Below are positions 15,827-24,403 of a DNA stretch of 46,472 bases, piece after piece. Both the position numbers and the translations under genes were made by a program. The notes beneath the pieces are model-generated. The model made no database searches and had not been told where the DNA came from. It saw only the letters and a program-made list of their open reading frames with translations. The stretch comes from Pontimonas sp964350865 (GTDB lineage Bacteria > Actinomycetota > Actinomycetes > Actinomycetales > Microbacteriaceae): NCBI GenBank assembly GCA_964350865.1, contig CAYGLJ010000007.1, positions 1-46,472 of the forward strand. Direction: 5' to 3'. The first letter of the stretch is position 1, and every line of letters begins with the position of its first letter.

Positions 15827-17142
15827 GGGAGAGGTACTTCACCGGTGCTGGCTTGATCGATTTCTGCTCGAACCGCCTTGCGCTCTAACCAGCCTTCTGT
15901 CGGCGACACTCGAATCCACGAGACCCGTTGGTGTCGGCCCTCGGGTTGCTCTGCAACTAAGACCAAATCCTGGGTTGAGGCCATGGACCCACCCTCAGGG
16001 AGCCTCCCGATCAGTTTGGTCAGCAATCCGCCGACCGTATCAACGTCTTCTTCATCAATGTCGATGTCATAGAGGTCTTCGAGGTCGTCCACGGCATACT
16101 TCGCGGACACGCGATACGTATCGGGCCCGAGCGGATGAATATCCTCAACATCGGTGTCATATTCATCCGATATTTCGCCCAGAAGCTCTTCAATGAGGTC
16201 CTCCAGGGTGACCAAGCCCGCAATCCCGCCATACTCATCGACCACCATGGCTAGGTGGTTTTGTTCTCTCTGCAAGAACCGCATAGTGTCATCCGCGTTC
16301 TTACTCTCGGGAATAAACAGGGCCGGTTTCGCGAGCGTGGCAATGGGTTTCTTGAGAGCCGCTGCGGGCTTCTCGTGCTTCACTCGCGCCACATCGCGCA
16401 GGTAGCAGATTCCGATCACCTCGTCGCTGTCTTTCCCAATGACAGGCATTCGGGAGACGCCTTTTTCGAGGAACACCGTCATGACGTCATTGATGCTGTC
16501 TTCGGCGTCAACAGTGATCATGTCGGTGCGGGCGACCATGATTTCTCGGACGATGGTGTCACCAAAGTCAAAAACCGAGTGCAAAAGCTCGCGATCTTCT
16601 TCTTCGAGCATGTCCCGTTCGGTGGCCTCATCGACCCAATTGCGGAATTGGTTTTCACTGGTCACCGTGGCAGTACCGCCAACGCCAGGAGTCACCACAT
16701 TTCCCAGGACCACGAGACCTTCGGCAAGCGGCCCAACGCCGAGGCGGACTGCACGCACCAGAGAACCGAATGTCCTCACCATGAACAGCGCATTCCTCGC
16801 CCCCACGGCGCGAGGGCTCGAGCCCACCACCACAAAAGAGACACCGGTCACAATCGCGCCTGCAACCAGGAGAACCTGCCACCATTGCGACAACCACATC
16901 GAAGCAGCCAATGTAATCAACACCGCCGCAAGGGTGTCCACGACAACACGAACAAAACGTAAGGCGGTGAGGTGAGCAGGCAAATCAGCTGCAATTCGGT
17001 GCAGCGCTTGGGGTTTGCGCTTGGTCGCCGCCTCTTCGATGAGGTCGTTCTTCCCCACAGAGGAAAAAGCCGAATCAATGGCTGTTAGCAAACCACCGAT
17101 GACGATCAAGAGCACCGCGATGATGACGAAGGCTAGGGCCAT
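15823..17142 (-). CDS. CNNM/CorC-type transporter (hemolysin-family protein) with CBS domains
   Basis: A 439-residue membrane protein. The N-terminal CNNM membrane domain (residues 1 to about 150, starting LAFVIIAVLLIVIGGLLTAID) is followed by two CBS domains (MVARTDMITVDAEDSINDVM and the stretch around LAMVVDEYGGIAGLVTLEDL), then a C-terminal CorC_HlyC domain (TYRVSAKYAVDDLEDLYDI). Characterised relatives export Mg2+ (and Co2+). The old hemolysin name does not describe function. Overlaps ybeY by 10 bases and era by four, within the ribosome-maturation operon. Confidence 0.9.
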   Translation of the reverse strand: MALAFVIIAVLLIVIGGLLTAIDSAFSSVGKNDLIEEAATKRKPQALHRIAADLPAHLTALRFVRVVVDTLAAVLITLAASMWLSQWWQVLLVAGAIVTGVSFVVVGSSPRAVGARNALFMVRTFGSLVRAVRLGVGPLAEGLVVLGNVVTPGVGGTATVTSENQFRNWVDEATERDMLEEEDRELLHSVFDFGDTIVREIMVARTDMITVDAEDSINDVMTVFLEKGVSRMPVIGKDSDEVIGICYLRDVARVKHEKPAAALKKPIATLAKPALFIPESKNADDTMRFLQREQNHLAMVVDEYGGIAGLVTLEDLIEELLGEISDEYDTDVEDIHPLGPDTYRVSAKYAVDDLEDLYDIDIDEEDVDTVGGLLTKLIGRLPEGGSMASTQDLVLVAEQPEGRHQRVSWIRVSPTEGWLERKAVRAEIDQASTGEVPLP

Positions 17143-17594
17143 GAGCGGTTCTCCTGAAAACTGCGCAGAATGTCGCCCTGTAAGCCGAACATCTCCTTTT
17201 CTTCCTCCGGTTCGGCATGGTCAAACCCGAGAAGATGCAACATTCCGTGGACTGTCAGCATGTGGAGCTCATCCATCACCGAGTGTCCCGCTGCTTCCGC
17301 CTGTTTCTGGGCGACGGTCGGGCACAGAACAATGTCACCCAGGATTCCCTCGGCAGCATCATCGCCTTCCAGGCCCGGGCGAAGCTCATCCATCGGAAAA
17401 CTCAGCACATCGGTTGGACCGGGCTCATCCATCCATTGCAGGTGCAAATCGGACATTGCTTTCTCATCGACCAAGACAATCGCGACATCAGCATCCGGGT
17501 GAACTTTCATCTGAGCCATCGCGTGCATGGTGACAGCCTGCAGGGACTCCTCATCCACGGGGAAACCCGACTCATTCGTGAGCTCAACGGACAC
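17133..17594 (-). CDS. ybeY: Endoribonuclease YbeY (rRNA maturation factor)
   Basis: Zinc-dependent RNase needed for 16S rRNA 3' maturation and ribosome quality control. The metal site HGMLHLLGFDH gives the H-x3-H-x5-H ligands. PTDVLSFPMDE and LGDIVLCPTVA are further family motifs. A GTG at 17594 (153 residues) is chosen because it begins the conserved VSVELTNESG, has AAGGG upstream, and overlaps the phoH stop by 11 bases. The frame is open further, to 17690, but those residues are only the phoH shadow. Confidence 0.92.
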   Translation of the reverse strand: MSVELTNESGFPVDEESLQAVTMHAMAQMKVHPDADVAIVLVDEKAMSDLHLQWMDEPGPTDVLSFPMDELRPGLEGDDAAEGILGDIVLCPTVAQKQAEAAGHSVMDELHMLTVHGMLHLLGFDHAEPEEEKEMFGLQGDILRSFQENRSWP

Positions 17595-18570
17595 GCTTGT
17601 CGCCCTTCGCCGACTCGTGACGCGCATACGCCTCCACGATCTCCGACACCAGTGAATGCCGGACGACATCTTTGGCCGTGAGGTACTCAAAATGAATGTC
17701 TTCGAGGTCCTCGAGGATTCCTCCCACCAGCTTCAACCCGCTGGTCCCGCCAGGAAGGTCAACTTGGGTGATATCTCCGGTGATGACCATCTTCGACCCA
17801 AATCCCAAACGAGTGAGGAACATCTTCATCTGCTCCGGTGAGGTGTTCTGAGCTTCATCCAAAATGATGAAAGAGGAATTCAGTGTTCGACCACGCATAT
17901 AGGCCAGAGGCGCTACCTCGACTGTTCCGCTCGCCAGCAGCTTCGGAATCAAATCCGGATCCATCATTTCGTGGAGGGCATCGAAGAGCGGGCGAAGGTA
18001 GGGATCGATTTTGTCGGTCAGTGTGCCGGGCAGGAATCCCAGGCGCTCGCCAGCTTCCACCGCAGGTCTCGTCAAAATAATGCGGTCAACTTCTTTTCGC
18101 TCAAGAGCGGCCACCGCTTTGGCCATCGCCAGGTAAGTCTTTCCGGTACCAGCGGGTCCCACCCCGAACACGATCGTGTTTTCATCGATCGCATCGACAT
18201 AGTTCTTCTGACCGACAGTCTTGGGTCTGATGGTGTGGCCGCGCGAGGACAGAATCGGCTCGGTCAGAAAACCCGCTGCTCTCTTGCCCGTCGACTGCTG
18301 AATCTCTGCCACCGTGGACACATCCCGAGCGCCTAGATCGACACCTTCTCTCGCCATGTGCACCAGATCACTCACGAGTTGGTGCGCGGTGGCGACATCA
18401 CCTTCCGCTCCAGAAATGGTGATGGTGTTACCCCTGGCCACAATCACAACACCCGGGCATTCTGCCTCCACCTGGGAGAGGACGCGATCGTGAACACCCA
18501 GGACACGAATCATGGCGACATCGTCAACGTCCACCGTGAGGGACACTGAGTTCGGTGATTTAGCCGGCAA
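17584..18570 (-). CDS. phoH: PhoH-like ATPase
   Basis: Cytoplasmic P-loop ATPase often next to ybeY and linked to RNA metabolism. It has an N-terminal KH-like segment, then GVGPAGTGKTYLAMA (Walker A), RPAVEAGERLGFLPG, FIILDEAQNTSPEQMKMFLTR (Walker B) and MVITGDITQVDLPG. The start is uncertain. A TTG at 18570 preceded by AGAGGG at five bases gives about 328 residues and an 11-base overlap with the HIT gene stop. A GTG at 18549 or ATG at 18603 are alternatives. The frame to 18702 runs through the HIT gene and is not credible. Confidence 0.88.
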   Translation of the reverse strand: MPAKSPNSVSLTVDVDDVAMIRVLGVHDRVLSQVEAECPGVVIVARGNTITISGAEGDVATAHQLVSDLVHMAREGVDLGARDVSTVAEIQQSTGKRAAGFLTEPILSSRGHTIRPKTVGQKNYVDAIDENTIVFGVGPAGTGKTYLAMAKAVAALERKEVDRIILTRPAVEAGERLGFLPGTLTDKIDPYLRPLFDALHEMMDPDLIPKLLASGTVEVAPLAYMRGRTLNSSFIILDEAQNTSPEQMKMFLTRLGFGSKMVITGDITQVDLPGGTSGLKLVGGILEDLEDIHFEYLTAKDVVRHSLVSEIVEAYARHESAKGDKRVR

Positions 18571-18907
18571 GTGATCCCTCTTCAAGCCCACCCGCAAGGA
18601 CATGGGCGTGCACGTGGAAGACCGTTTGCCCACCGCCCACACCGGTATTGAACACCAAACGGAAATCACCATCAGCGTGCTCAGTGGCGAGCTCGCCCGC
18701 AACCTGGACCATCTCTTGGAGCAACGCTGGATCGCCCTCAGCGAGCTCGGTCACATCTCGGTATTGCTCAGTCTTCGGGACCACAAGGAGGTGAACCGGA
18801 GCCTGTGGCGCGATATCGCGCAGCGCGATGATGCGATCGTTCTGGAAGACGATGTCCGCTGGGATCTCTCCAGCAATGATGCGGGAGAAAATCGAAGGCT
18901 CGCTCAT
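18560..18907 (-). CDS. HIT-family nucleotide-binding protein
   Basis: A small histidine-triad protein of about 115 residues, expected to hydrolyse nucleotide phosphoramidates (HinT-like). It has IFSRIIAGEIPADIVFQND, LRDIAPQAPVHLLVVPK, and the triad region QTVFHVHAHVLAGG, in which the expected last His is present. The ATG at 18907 begins MSEPSIFSRI, the normal family start; TAGACT lies seven bases upstream, suggesting a leaderless transcript. It sits between rsmE and phoH. Confidence 0.93.
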   Translation of the reverse strand: MSEPSIFSRIIAGEIPADIVFQNDRIIALRDIAPQAPVHLLVVPKTEQYRDVTELAEGDPALLQEMVQVAGELATEHADGDFRLVFNTGVGGGQTVFHVHAHVLAGGLEEGSLAG

Positions 18908-18914
18908 GAAGCCC

Positions 18915-18920
18915 AGTCTA
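18915..18920 (-). promoter_or_regulatory. -10 box (TAGACT) giving a leaderless HIT-gene mRNA
   Basis: TAGACT on the minus strand is followed by seven bases (GGGCTTC) and the ATG of the HIT gene. No Shine-Dalgarno sequence is present. This would be an internal promoter of the hrcA-dnaJ-rsmE run, feeding phoH and ybeY. Confidence 0.5.
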
Positions 18921-18950
18921 GAACTTGGCTCCAGGACCCGCACCCAGTTA

Positions 18951-19682
18951 TCACCAGCGCCCCATGGAGCTGTTCAACAGGGCGAGCGCCGCGGGGCCCG
19001 CGCTCGAGGTTCGAAGCACAGTAGAGCCCAACCGCAGGTCGACGGCCCCTGACTTCATCAACAGCTCTTTTTCTGAGGGCTCTATTCCCCCCTCTGGACC
19101 GACCATGACAAGGACATGCAGCTCTTGACGCGGAATATAGGCAGAAAGGGAGTCATGAGCTTCCGGGTCCAACAGAACTAACTGGTGGGCTCCACCCACA
19201 TCGGCAATCTCCTTCGTGGTCATGGGTGTTTGGACACTGGGTATCCACGGACGCAAAGACTGTTTGGAGGCTTCCGTGGCGATCTTCTGCCAGCGGGCGA
19301 CGCCCTTGGCGACTTTGTCACCTTTCCACAGCGACACACTCCGGGCAGCTTGCCACGGGATAATGCGATCGACACCGAGCTCTGTGCAGGTTTGGATAGC
19401 TAGTTCATCCCTGTCCCCTTTAGCCAAGGCCTGCACAAGCCAGATCTCAGGCTGTGGGCGGGCATAAACGGTGGTATCCAACACCTCGAGAACTACCTCC
19501 CTAGGTCCGACTTCCGTGGCCCGGGCTGTGGCGAGTGTCCCCTCCCCGTCACCGACAAGAATTTCTTCCCCGACACGAAGCCTCCCCACGGTGGCGGCGT
19601 GACGAGCCTCGTCGTTGAGGAGTCGGGTGGGCTTCGCTACCTCGAGGGGGCTGCCGGCAGGCACGTAGTAAAGGTGAGCCAC
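18951..19682 (-). CDS. rsmE: 16S rRNA (uracil1498-N3)-methyltransferase RsmE
   Basis: SPOUT-class methyltransferase modifying U1498 of 16S rRNA with S-adenosylmethionine. The N-terminal PUA-like part (HLYYVPAGSP, NDEARHAATVGRLRVGEEI) is followed by the knotted domain with ALAKGDRDELAIQTCTELGV, ATEASKQSLRPWIP, MVGPEGGIEPSEKELL and LRLGSTVLRTSSAG. The length of 243 is typical. The start is a GTG behind GGGGGA, just after the dnaJ stop. Confidence 0.94.
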   Translation of the reverse strand: MAHLYYVPAGSPLEVAKPTRLLNDEARHAATVGRLRVGEEILVGDGEGTLATARATEVGPREVVLEVLDTTVYARPQPEIWLVQALAKGDRDELAIQTCTELGVDRIIPWQAARSVSLWKGDKVAKGVARWQKIATEASKQSLRPWIPSVQTPMTTKEIADVGGAHQLVLLDPEAHDSLSAYIPRQELHVLVMVGPEGGIEPSEKELLMKSGAVDLRLGSTVLRTSSAGPAALALLNSSMGRW

Positions 19683-19686
19683 CTGG

Positions 19687-20784
19687 CTATCCCCCGAAGA
19701 GGCGGTCTCGGAACTTTTGGAAGACTCCCTGCTGCGCGCCCGCGAGAGTGGGTGGCGCAGGCTTGCGAAGTTCGCGCAACTTCTTCACCAGCTCCGATTC
19801 TTTGGCACTCAATTTCGCCGGGGTCAAGACTTGAACCCCGAGTCGCAAATCTCCACGACCGCTACCCCGCAGCTTCGTGACACCGCGACCCTTGATGGTG
19901 ATGACGTCAGCGCTTTGTGTTCCAGGCTTCACCGGCACGACGACGTCTCCGTCGAGTGCTTCAAGGGTGACCTCGATGCCCTCGATCGCGTCCAAGACAT
20001 CCACCTCAACGGTGGCGATAATGTCATCGCCCGAGCGGGAAAAAATCTTGTCCCCTCGCACTGTGAACTCCAGGTAAAGATCCCCCGCGGGGCCACCGCC
20101 ATGGCCCACTTCACCCTGCCCGGGGAGGTGAATCCGCTGACCAGTCTCTATGCCCCCGGGAATATCCACTGACAGCGAGCGCGTGGCCCGGACGCGACCT
20201 TGTCCAGCGCACGTGGGGCAGGGAGAGTCAATAACTTCACCAAATCCCCGACAACTTCCACAAGGGCTCTGCGTGACCATGTTTCCCAGGACCGAGCGCA
20301 CCGTGCGTTGCAGGGATCCCGACCCTCCACAGATGTCACATCGACGCGCCTGCGTTCCCGGTGACGCACACGAACCGTTGCAGGATTCGCACACCACGGC
20401 GGTGTCGACCTCGAGGGTTTGCGTCACACCAAAAATGACGTCTTTGAGATCAACATCAACCCGGAGCAGCGCGTCTTGACCTCGTTCTTTGCGAGAGCGT
20501 GGTCCTCGCTGTGACCCGCCTTGCCCAAAGAAGGTTTCGAAGATGTCGCCAAACGGGCCAAATCCACCAAATCCAGCTTGGCCACCCATGTCGTAGTTGG
20601 CCCGCTGCTCGGGATCAGAGAGAACGTCATAGGCGTGGGAGACCAGCTTGAACTTCTCCTCCGCGTCATCGTCATTGTTAACATCGGGGTGAAGCTGGCG
20701 AGCCAACTTACGGTAAGCCTTCTTGATGTCCTCCGGGCTGGCATCCCGGCTGACACCAAGAACTTCGTAATGATCAACACTCAC
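19687..20784 (-). CDS. dnaJ: Chaperone DnaJ
   Basis: Co-chaperone that delivers clients to DnaK. It has a J domain with HPD (ARQLHPDVNN), a Gly/Phe-rich linker (AGFGGFGPFGDIFETFFGQGG), four zinc repeats (CESCNGSC, CDICGGSG, CGSCRGFG, CPTCAGQG; the first ends in Cys instead of Gly, as in the second actinobacterial DnaJ), and the C-terminal client domain. The GTG at 20784 (365 residues) begins VSVDHYEVLGVSRDAS. It sits four bases after hrcA, the usual hrcA-dnaJ pair. No dnaK or grpE is in the window. Confidence 0.94.
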   Translation of the reverse strand: MSVDHYEVLGVSRDASPEDIKKAYRKLARQLHPDVNNDDDAEEKFKLVSHAYDVLSDPEQRANYDMGGQAGFGGFGPFGDIFETFFGQGGSQRGPRSRKERGQDALLRVDVDLKDVIFGVTQTLEVDTAVVCESCNGSCASPGTQARRCDICGGSGSLQRTVRSVLGNMVTQSPCGSCRGFGEVIDSPCPTCAGQGRVRATRSLSVDIPGGIETGQRIHLPGQGEVGHGGGPAGDLYLEFTVRGDKIFSRSGDDIIATVEVDVLDAIEGIEVTLEALDGDVVVPVKPGTQSADVITIKGRGVTKLRGSGRGDLRLGVQVLTPAKLSAKESELVKKLRELRKPAPPTLAGAQQGVFQKFRDRLFGG

Positions 20785-20788
20785 GCTT

Positions 20789-21823
20789 TTAAGCTCTTTC
20801 CGATTCGTGGTCTCCGAGCAGTCGCGAGAGGTAGCTCGCCACCGCACGGACCGCGGTCATATTGCTGGAGTAGTCCATCCGGGTCGGCCCCACCACTCCC
20901 AGAGTCGCTCTGTGGTCAGAGCCCGACTGGTAAGCGGAGGCGAGAACGGCGGTTTCGGCGAACGGACCTTCGTTTTCTCGACCAATGCGGGCTTGAACTT
21001 CCTCAGACTCCCACTTCATTTCTGTGAAGAGCTTCAAGAGTGTGACCTGCTGCTCGATCGCCTCGAGCACGGGATAGACAGAGGACGAGAAGTCGTGCTC
21101 GCCTCGCACCAAATTCGCAGCACCCGCCATCATCAATCGATCGGATCGGTGCCCATCCACGGCATGCTGGAGGGCATCACTGAGTGCCTCCATGAGCTCT
21201 TTGCGCCGGGGAGACACAGTTGCGGAGAGTCCCCTCAATTTCTCGGGCATCTGCGCCAGAGAGACTCCGACGAGCTGGGAGTTGAGGTGTGCTCGCAACT
21301 CGGCCACAACCTCTTCGTCCAGTTCTGTAGCGCACTCAACAATGTTTTGGTCCACCGAGCCACCATCGGTGATCAGGACAGTCATCACGCGGTGAGTCCC
21401 CATCGGAAGTAACTCCACATGTCGGACCGTGGCCACACTCAAGCTGGGGTATTGCAAGATTGCAACCTGGTTGGTGAGCTGGGAGAGCAGGCGTACCGTC
21501 CGGGTGAGGGTGTCATCAAGGTCAGCGGATTCGCTGAGAAATTGCTCGATAGCTCGGCGTTGCGCAGGAGTGAGCGGCTTCACACCAGCCAGCTGATCCA
21601 CAAAGACCCGGTATCCCTTGTCGGTGGGGATTCGACCGGCTGACGTGTGAGGAGCCGTGATGAGCTCCTCTTCTTCCAACAAAGCCATGTCATTGCGAAT
21701 GGTGGCTGCTGAGACCCCAAAACCGTGACGATCGGCGATGGCCTTAGACGCGACGGGTTCTTTGGAGTCGATGTAGTCCTGAACGATGACGCGGAGAACT
21801 TCTAGGGCACGGTCTGACACCAT
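20789..21823 (-). CDS. hrcA: Heat-inducible transcription repressor HrcA
   Basis: Represses class I heat-shock operons by binding CIRCE elements and is kept active by GroE. It has the winged-helix start RALEVLRVIVQDYIDSKEPVASKAIADR, GVSAATIRNDMALLEEEELI, and TSAGRIPTDKGYRVFVDQL, then a GAF-like C-terminal part. The ATG at 21823 (344 residues) follows AAGGAGG at about ten bases; the longer frame contains this ribosome site. A CIRCE-like repeat covers its promoter, so autoregulation is likely. Confidence 0.94.
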   Translation of the reverse strand: MVSDRALEVLRVIVQDYIDSKEPVASKAIADRHGFGVSAATIRNDMALLEEEELITAPHTSAGRIPTDKGYRVFVDQLAGVKPLTPAQRRAIEQFLSESADLDDTLTRTVRLLSQLTNQVAILQYPSLSVATVRHVELLPMGTHRVMTVLITDGGSVDQNIVECATELDEEVVAELRAHLNSQLVGVSLAQMPEKLRGLSATVSPRRKELMEALSDALQHAVDGHRSDRLMMAGAANLVRGEHDFSSSVYPVLEAIEQQVTLLKLFTEMKWESEEVQARIGRENEGPFAETAVLASAYQSGSDHRATLGVVGPTRMDYSSNMTAVRAVASYLSRLLGDHESERA

Positions 21824-21849
21824 GTCGTCTCCACCTCCTTCACGCAAAA

Positions 21850-21876
21850 CTGGCAGTCTCGCCTGTTGATTGCTAA
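21850..21876. promoter_or_regulatory. CIRCE-like operator of hrcA-dnaJ
   Basis: On the minus strand TTAGCAATC, nine bases, then GACTGCCAG. The CIRCE consensus is TTAGCACTC-N9-GAGTGCTAA. The first arm matches 8 of 9 positions and the second 6 of 9, with the exact nine-base spacer. A possible -10 box, TACTAT (21876-21881), touches its edge. Location, spacing and target gene all fit HrcA autoregulation. Confidence 0.7.
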
Positions 21877-21904
21877 TAGTAGCGATGATGCCTCAGTCAG
21901 GTCC

Positions 21905-23125
21905 TCAGGTCAGCTCCCGTGCCATGAAATCCGCGACCAAACGGCCCTGGAGGGTGGGAACCACCCGGCCAGCCAGTAGCGCAGCGCCATCCAGAAGCCC
22001 TCGAGACACCCATTCGGCGAGGAGAGGGCGGCCATCAGGGGAGATTAGGGAAGCATCGAGGCCTTCGGCCAGGCGAATACCCAGCAGAATCTGCTCCATC
22101 CGGATGGCCTGGTCGCTCAAGACTTCTCTCGCATACGCTGGCGAGACGCCTCGACTGATTCTTGTGGCGTAAGCAGAGGGGTGTTTCACATTCCACCACC
22201 TGGTTCCGCCGACATGAGAGTGCGCTCCAGGTCCAATCCCCCACCAGTCTTGGGAGGTCCAATAAGAATGGTTGTGGCGGGAATGGTGCTCAGGCGTTCT
22301 CGCCCAGTTGCTCACCTCGTACCAGGAGTACCCGGCCTGGTCAAAAAGCTCGTCCGCGAGCGAATACATTTCGGCATGGAGGTCGTCATCGGGCATTGCG
22401 AGCTCTCCCCGTGAAATCCGCGCTGCCAGCGCGGTGCCCTTCTCGACTATGAGGGCATAGGCGGAAACATGGTCAGCTTCAAGCTCTAGAGCGCCCGTCA
22501 GCGTCGCCCTCCAGCTCTCTAGAGTCTCCCCGGGAGTTCCGTAAATAAGGTCTAGAGAAACCTTCAGGCCGGCATCCTTGACCCACCGCACCACCTCGGG
22601 AACACGCTCAGGGTTATGGGTCCGATCCAGGGTGGCCAACACCGAAGGGTCACTGGATTGCACGCCCAAGGACACCCTGGTCACACCGGCCGCCTTCAGA
22701 GCATGGAGATCCTCGGCACTCACACTGTCGGGGTTTGCCTCGACGGTGACTTCAACGCCCTCGACAAACCCGAAGGTTTCACGCGCTTTGTGGAGCATCT
22801 GCGCCAATGGTTCTGGTCCCAACAAAGTCGGAGTCCCACCCCCCACAAACACAGTGGAGAGAGGTCTCTGCGGCACCCCGGAGCTCTCGAGAACCTGTCT
22901 CGCAAACTCGATTTCAGCATTGGCTTGAGCTGGATAACTGGCCTGTGACACACCCTCTAACTCGGTCGCGGTGTAGGTATTGAAATCGCAATAACCACAG
23001 CGCACCGCGCAAAAAGGCACATGAATATAGAGCCCCAAGTCTCGGGAACTCGCAGCCTGTCTGGCTGATAGCGGGAGAATTCCATCTTCCGGGGCGAGAT
23101 CCCCCTCGGGCAAAGGGCTAGGCAC
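21905..23125 (-). CDS. hemW: Radical SAM heme chaperone HemW (coproporphyrinogen III oxidase-like)
   Basis: A 406-residue radical-SAM protein. The cluster motif is FCAVRCGYC (Cys39, Cys43, Cys46), followed by VFVGGGTPTLL, EANPDSVSAEDLHALKAAG, SLGVQSSDPSVL, and the HemN C-terminal region. Characterised relatives bind and deliver heme and do not oxidise coproporphyrinogen. The extra upstream Cys of true HemN (CX3CX2CXC) is absent, which favours HemW. The GTG start overlaps the stop of the membrane-protein gene by eight bases. Confidence 0.92.
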   Translation of the reverse strand: MPSPLPEGDLAPEDGILPLSARQAASSRDLGLYIHVPFCAVRCGYCDFNTYTATELEGVSQASYPAQANAEIEFARQVLESSGVPQRPLSTVFVGGGTPTLLGPEPLAQMLHKARETFGFVEGVEVTVEANPDSVSAEDLHALKAAGVTRVSLGVQSSDPSVLATLDRTHNPERVPEVVRWVKDAGLKVSLDLIYGTPGETLESWRATLTGALELEADHVSAYALIVEKGTALAARISRGELAMPDDDLHAEMYSLADELFDQAGYSWYEVSNWARTPEHHSRHNHSYWTSQDWWGIGPGAHSHVGGTRWWNVKHPSAYATRISRGVSPAYAREVLSDQAIRMEQILLGIRLAEGLDASLISPDGRPLLAEWVSRGLLDGAALLAGRVVPTLQGRLVADFMARELT

Positions 23126-23486
23126 TATTCACAAACCAGATGACATCCATCCGGACCAGCATCACGGCGATGGATCCGGCGAGAAGGCCCAGCATCACAT
23201 TGGACATGATGGAGCGCTCGACGAGCGCCCACACCGACCCTGCGAGAACCATCAGGAATGCCGTGATCAGATACATCCAAAACTCGAGCAAGCTGCCTGT
23301 CGGCGAATTACCCAACCCGGGTTGAAAAATGGTCACAATAATCTGGATGAACAGCAAGAACCCCAAGAGAACGATTGATCCGAGCGTGTAGTCATTCGGG
23401 GTCCGCTTCGCCAAAGCAAATCCCACCGCGAGAAAACCCGCCACGATTGCAACACCGAGCTGCAACCAGTAAAACCACTCGATCAC
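23118..23486 (-). CDS. Conserved four-helix membrane protein of unknown function
   Basis: Not recognised as a named family. About 122 residues, almost entirely hydrophobic, with four predicted membrane segments starting at WFYWLQLGVAIVAGFLAVGF, LGSIVLLGFLLFIQIIVTIF, EFWMYLITAFLMVLAGSVWA and MLGLLAGSIAVMLVRMDVIW. The GTG at 23486 is chosen because GGAGAGG lies eight bases upstream; the frame is open to 23633 but overlaps truB. It is sandwiched between truB and hemW, overlapping hemW by eight bases. No catalytic motif is visible. Confidence 0.75.
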   Translation of the reverse strand: MIEWFYWLQLGVAIVAGFLAVGFALAKRTPNDYTLGSIVLLGFLLFIQIIVTIFQPGLGNSPTGSLLEFWMYLITAFLMVLAGSVWALVERSIMSNVMLGLLAGSIAVMLVRMDVIWFVNSA

Positions 23487-23512
23487 GGGTGAAACCTCTC
23501 CGCTGAATCCTC

Positions 23513-24400
23513 TCAGCGCTCGGAGTCGGGGACACCCATCAGGATACGGCTGCGACCTCCGGAAGCCTCGAGAATTGCCACCAACCGACCTGATTCTCCT
23601 GCCACGGCAGCAATTGGCCCAGGCATGGGCCACCCCTGAGCTCGAATAGGTCGACCGTGCGAGATATCGATGACCTCTTGGGGCTCCAAAACCACCACCG
23701 GCATCACAGCGCCGGCCACCTCAGCAAGGCTCATCACCTGCGATTCCTGCACGTCCTGGGGAAGTGGCGCTCCCTCCACGTCGAAGGGGCCCACTCGGGT
23801 TCGCCGCAGGGCTATCAGGTGCCCGCCCACTCCGAGCGTCCGACCAATATCGCGTGCGAGAGCTCGAATATATGTGCCGGACGAACAATCCACCACGAGC
23901 TCCACGTCAATGACTCCATCACCGCGGGTTATGCCCGACGCTTCGAGTCGAGAGATGGTGACGAGGCGACTCTTGAGCTCAACGTCCTGGCCGGAGCGAG
24001 CGAGATCGTAGGCTCGTTTGCCGTCAACTTTGATCGCGCTATAGGTGCTGGGAACCTGGTCAATCTCGCCTCGGAAAGGTCCTAACGCAGCGCGGATGTG
24101 GTCATCAGAGAGAGAGTCCAACTCCGGCGATCTCTCCCCTACTGTGTCACCTTCCGCGTCATCGGTTGTCGTCTCGTATCCCAGGCGCATCGTTGCCGTG
24201 TAGGACTTGTCGAGCCCCACCAAGTAAGTCAATAACCGGGTGCCAGCGTTCACCCCCATGACTAGGAGGCCGGTTGCTGCAGGATCCAATGTTCCGGCAT
24301 GGCCCACCTTCTTTGTTCCCAGGGCTTTTCGCACCCCGGACACCGCGCTATGAGAGCTCAGGCCCAGGGGTTTATCGACCAGGACAATCCCCGACGCCAC
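23513..24400 (-). CDS. truB: tRNA pseudouridine(55) synthase
   Basis: Makes pseudouridine 55 in the T loop of tRNA. The N-terminal GIVLVDKPLGLSSHSAV and KVGHAGTLDPAATGLLVMGV contain the catalytic Asp in the GTLDP motif. KSYTATMRLGYETTTDDAEGD and SGTYIRALARDIG follow. The length of 295 is normal. It is the first housekeeping gene after the deoxyribose island on this strand, starting with GTG three bases after the truncated aldehyde dehydrogenase. truB usually neighbours ribF; here about 5.6 kb separate them. Confidence 0.95.
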   Translation of the reverse strand: MASGIVLVDKPLGLSSHSAVSGVRKALGTKKVGHAGTLDPAATGLLVMGVNAGTRLLTYLVGLDKSYTATMRLGYETTTDDAEGDTVGERSPELDSLSDDHIRAALGPFRGEIDQVPSTYSAIKVDGKRAYDLARSGQDVELKSRLVTISRLEASGITRGDGVIDVELVVDCSSGTYIRALARDIGRTLGVGGHLIALRRTRVGPFDVEGAPLPQDVQESQVMSLAEVAGAVMPVVVLEPQEVIDISHGRPIRAQGWPMPGPIAAVAGESGRLVAILEASGGRSRILMGVPDSER

Positions 24401-24403
24401 GAG

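Noticed and set aside
22940..23125. HemW as a true oxygen-independent coproporphyrinogen oxidase (HemN)
   Set aside because: The cluster motif is CX3CX2C without the extra Cys after it that marks HemN, and the length and neighbours fit HemW.
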